DNA of 21,590 bases from Chloroflexota bacterium (GTDB lineage: Bacteria > Chloroflexota > Dehalococcoidia > Tepidiformales > Tepidiformaceae): assembly GCA_963169135.1 (NCBI GenBank), contig CAUJEQ010000149.1, positions 1 through 21,590 of the forward strand, written 5' to 3'. The translations under genes and the position numbers were made by a program. The number at the start of each line of letters is the position of its first letter. Within the stretch, counting starts at the first letter, position 1. Below, piece after piece: positions 21,556 to 21,590 of the stretch. The notes below the pieces were generated by a model that worked only from the letters and a program-made list of their open reading frames with translations, was not told where the DNA came from and did no database searches.

Positions 21556-21590
21556 CTACGCCAGGCAGCGGAGCGGCTGGTTGCCGTTGT
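21556..21590 (-). CDS. C-terminal fragment of a gene running off the window
   Basis: Eleven minus-strand codons enter from the right edge and end at a TAG (21558-21556), giving the tail NGNQPLRCLA. Tight convergence with the preceding gene and the general density of genes suggest a real 3' end, but the fragment is too short to identify. Confidence 0.35.
   Translation of the reverse strand, partial: NGNQPLRCLA

Noticed and set aside
1..21590. CRISPR arrays, insertion sequences, integrases, att sites, rRNA, riboswitches
   Set aside because: No regularly spaced repeats, transposase motifs or recognisable structured RNA cores were seen on either strand.

Overview
The window is a high-GC bacterial chromosome segment with ordinary housekeeping content, no mobile elements, no CRISPR array and no RNA genes that I could find. 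A Chloroflexota-type (or other monoderm) source is my best guess. It rests on the split menaquinol-type b6/subunit IV complex, the DUF4389 proteins, the compact operons and the use of TTG/GTG starts; nothing here proves it. Most genes lie on the minus strand. Only a clan-A hydrolase-like lipoprotein and a Gfo/Idh/MocA-fold protein are on the plus strand.

Layout, left to right. A penicillin-binding protein missing its 3' end (1-1479, -) diverges, with overlapping start codons, from a secreted TIM-barrel glycosidase-like lipoprotein (1472-2635, +). Then, all on the minus strand: a site-2-type M50 protease with two CBS domains (2646-3803), purL (3938-6160), two DUF4389 membrane proteins (6216-7478 and 7561-8142), an acyl-CoA dehydrogenase (8285-9433), purQ (9504-10208), a PgpH-like 7TM-HD phosphodiesterase (10254-12422), a HAD phosphatase, a YqeY protein and rpsU (12475-13927), and a DUF1992 protein (13999-14493).

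The most interesting part is a respiratory operon at 19055-14596 (-). In transcription order it holds a previously unlisted 39-residue single-TM ORF, cytochrome b6 with the Cys that carries heme c_i, subunit IV, a Rieske protein, and a 527-residue protein that joins a c-type cytochrome domain, four LysM-like repeats and a C-terminal type 1 copper domain. Behind a terminator-like hairpin follows a small protein built from two degenerate desulforedoxin-like modules. A promoter (TTGATC-17-TATAAC) lies directly upstream of the operon. The inferred job is menaquinol oxidation with electrons passed to an envelope-tethered cytochrome/cupredoxin relay.

The right end holds a family 2 glycosyltransferase, rpsT with a good promoter and terminator, the Gfo/Idh/MocA-fold gene, and the last codons of another minus-strand gene cut by the window edge. 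A recurring feature is a -10-like hexamer only 6-7 nt before the start codon (purL, purQ, the M50 protease, the glycosyltransferase), which suggests leaderless transcripts.
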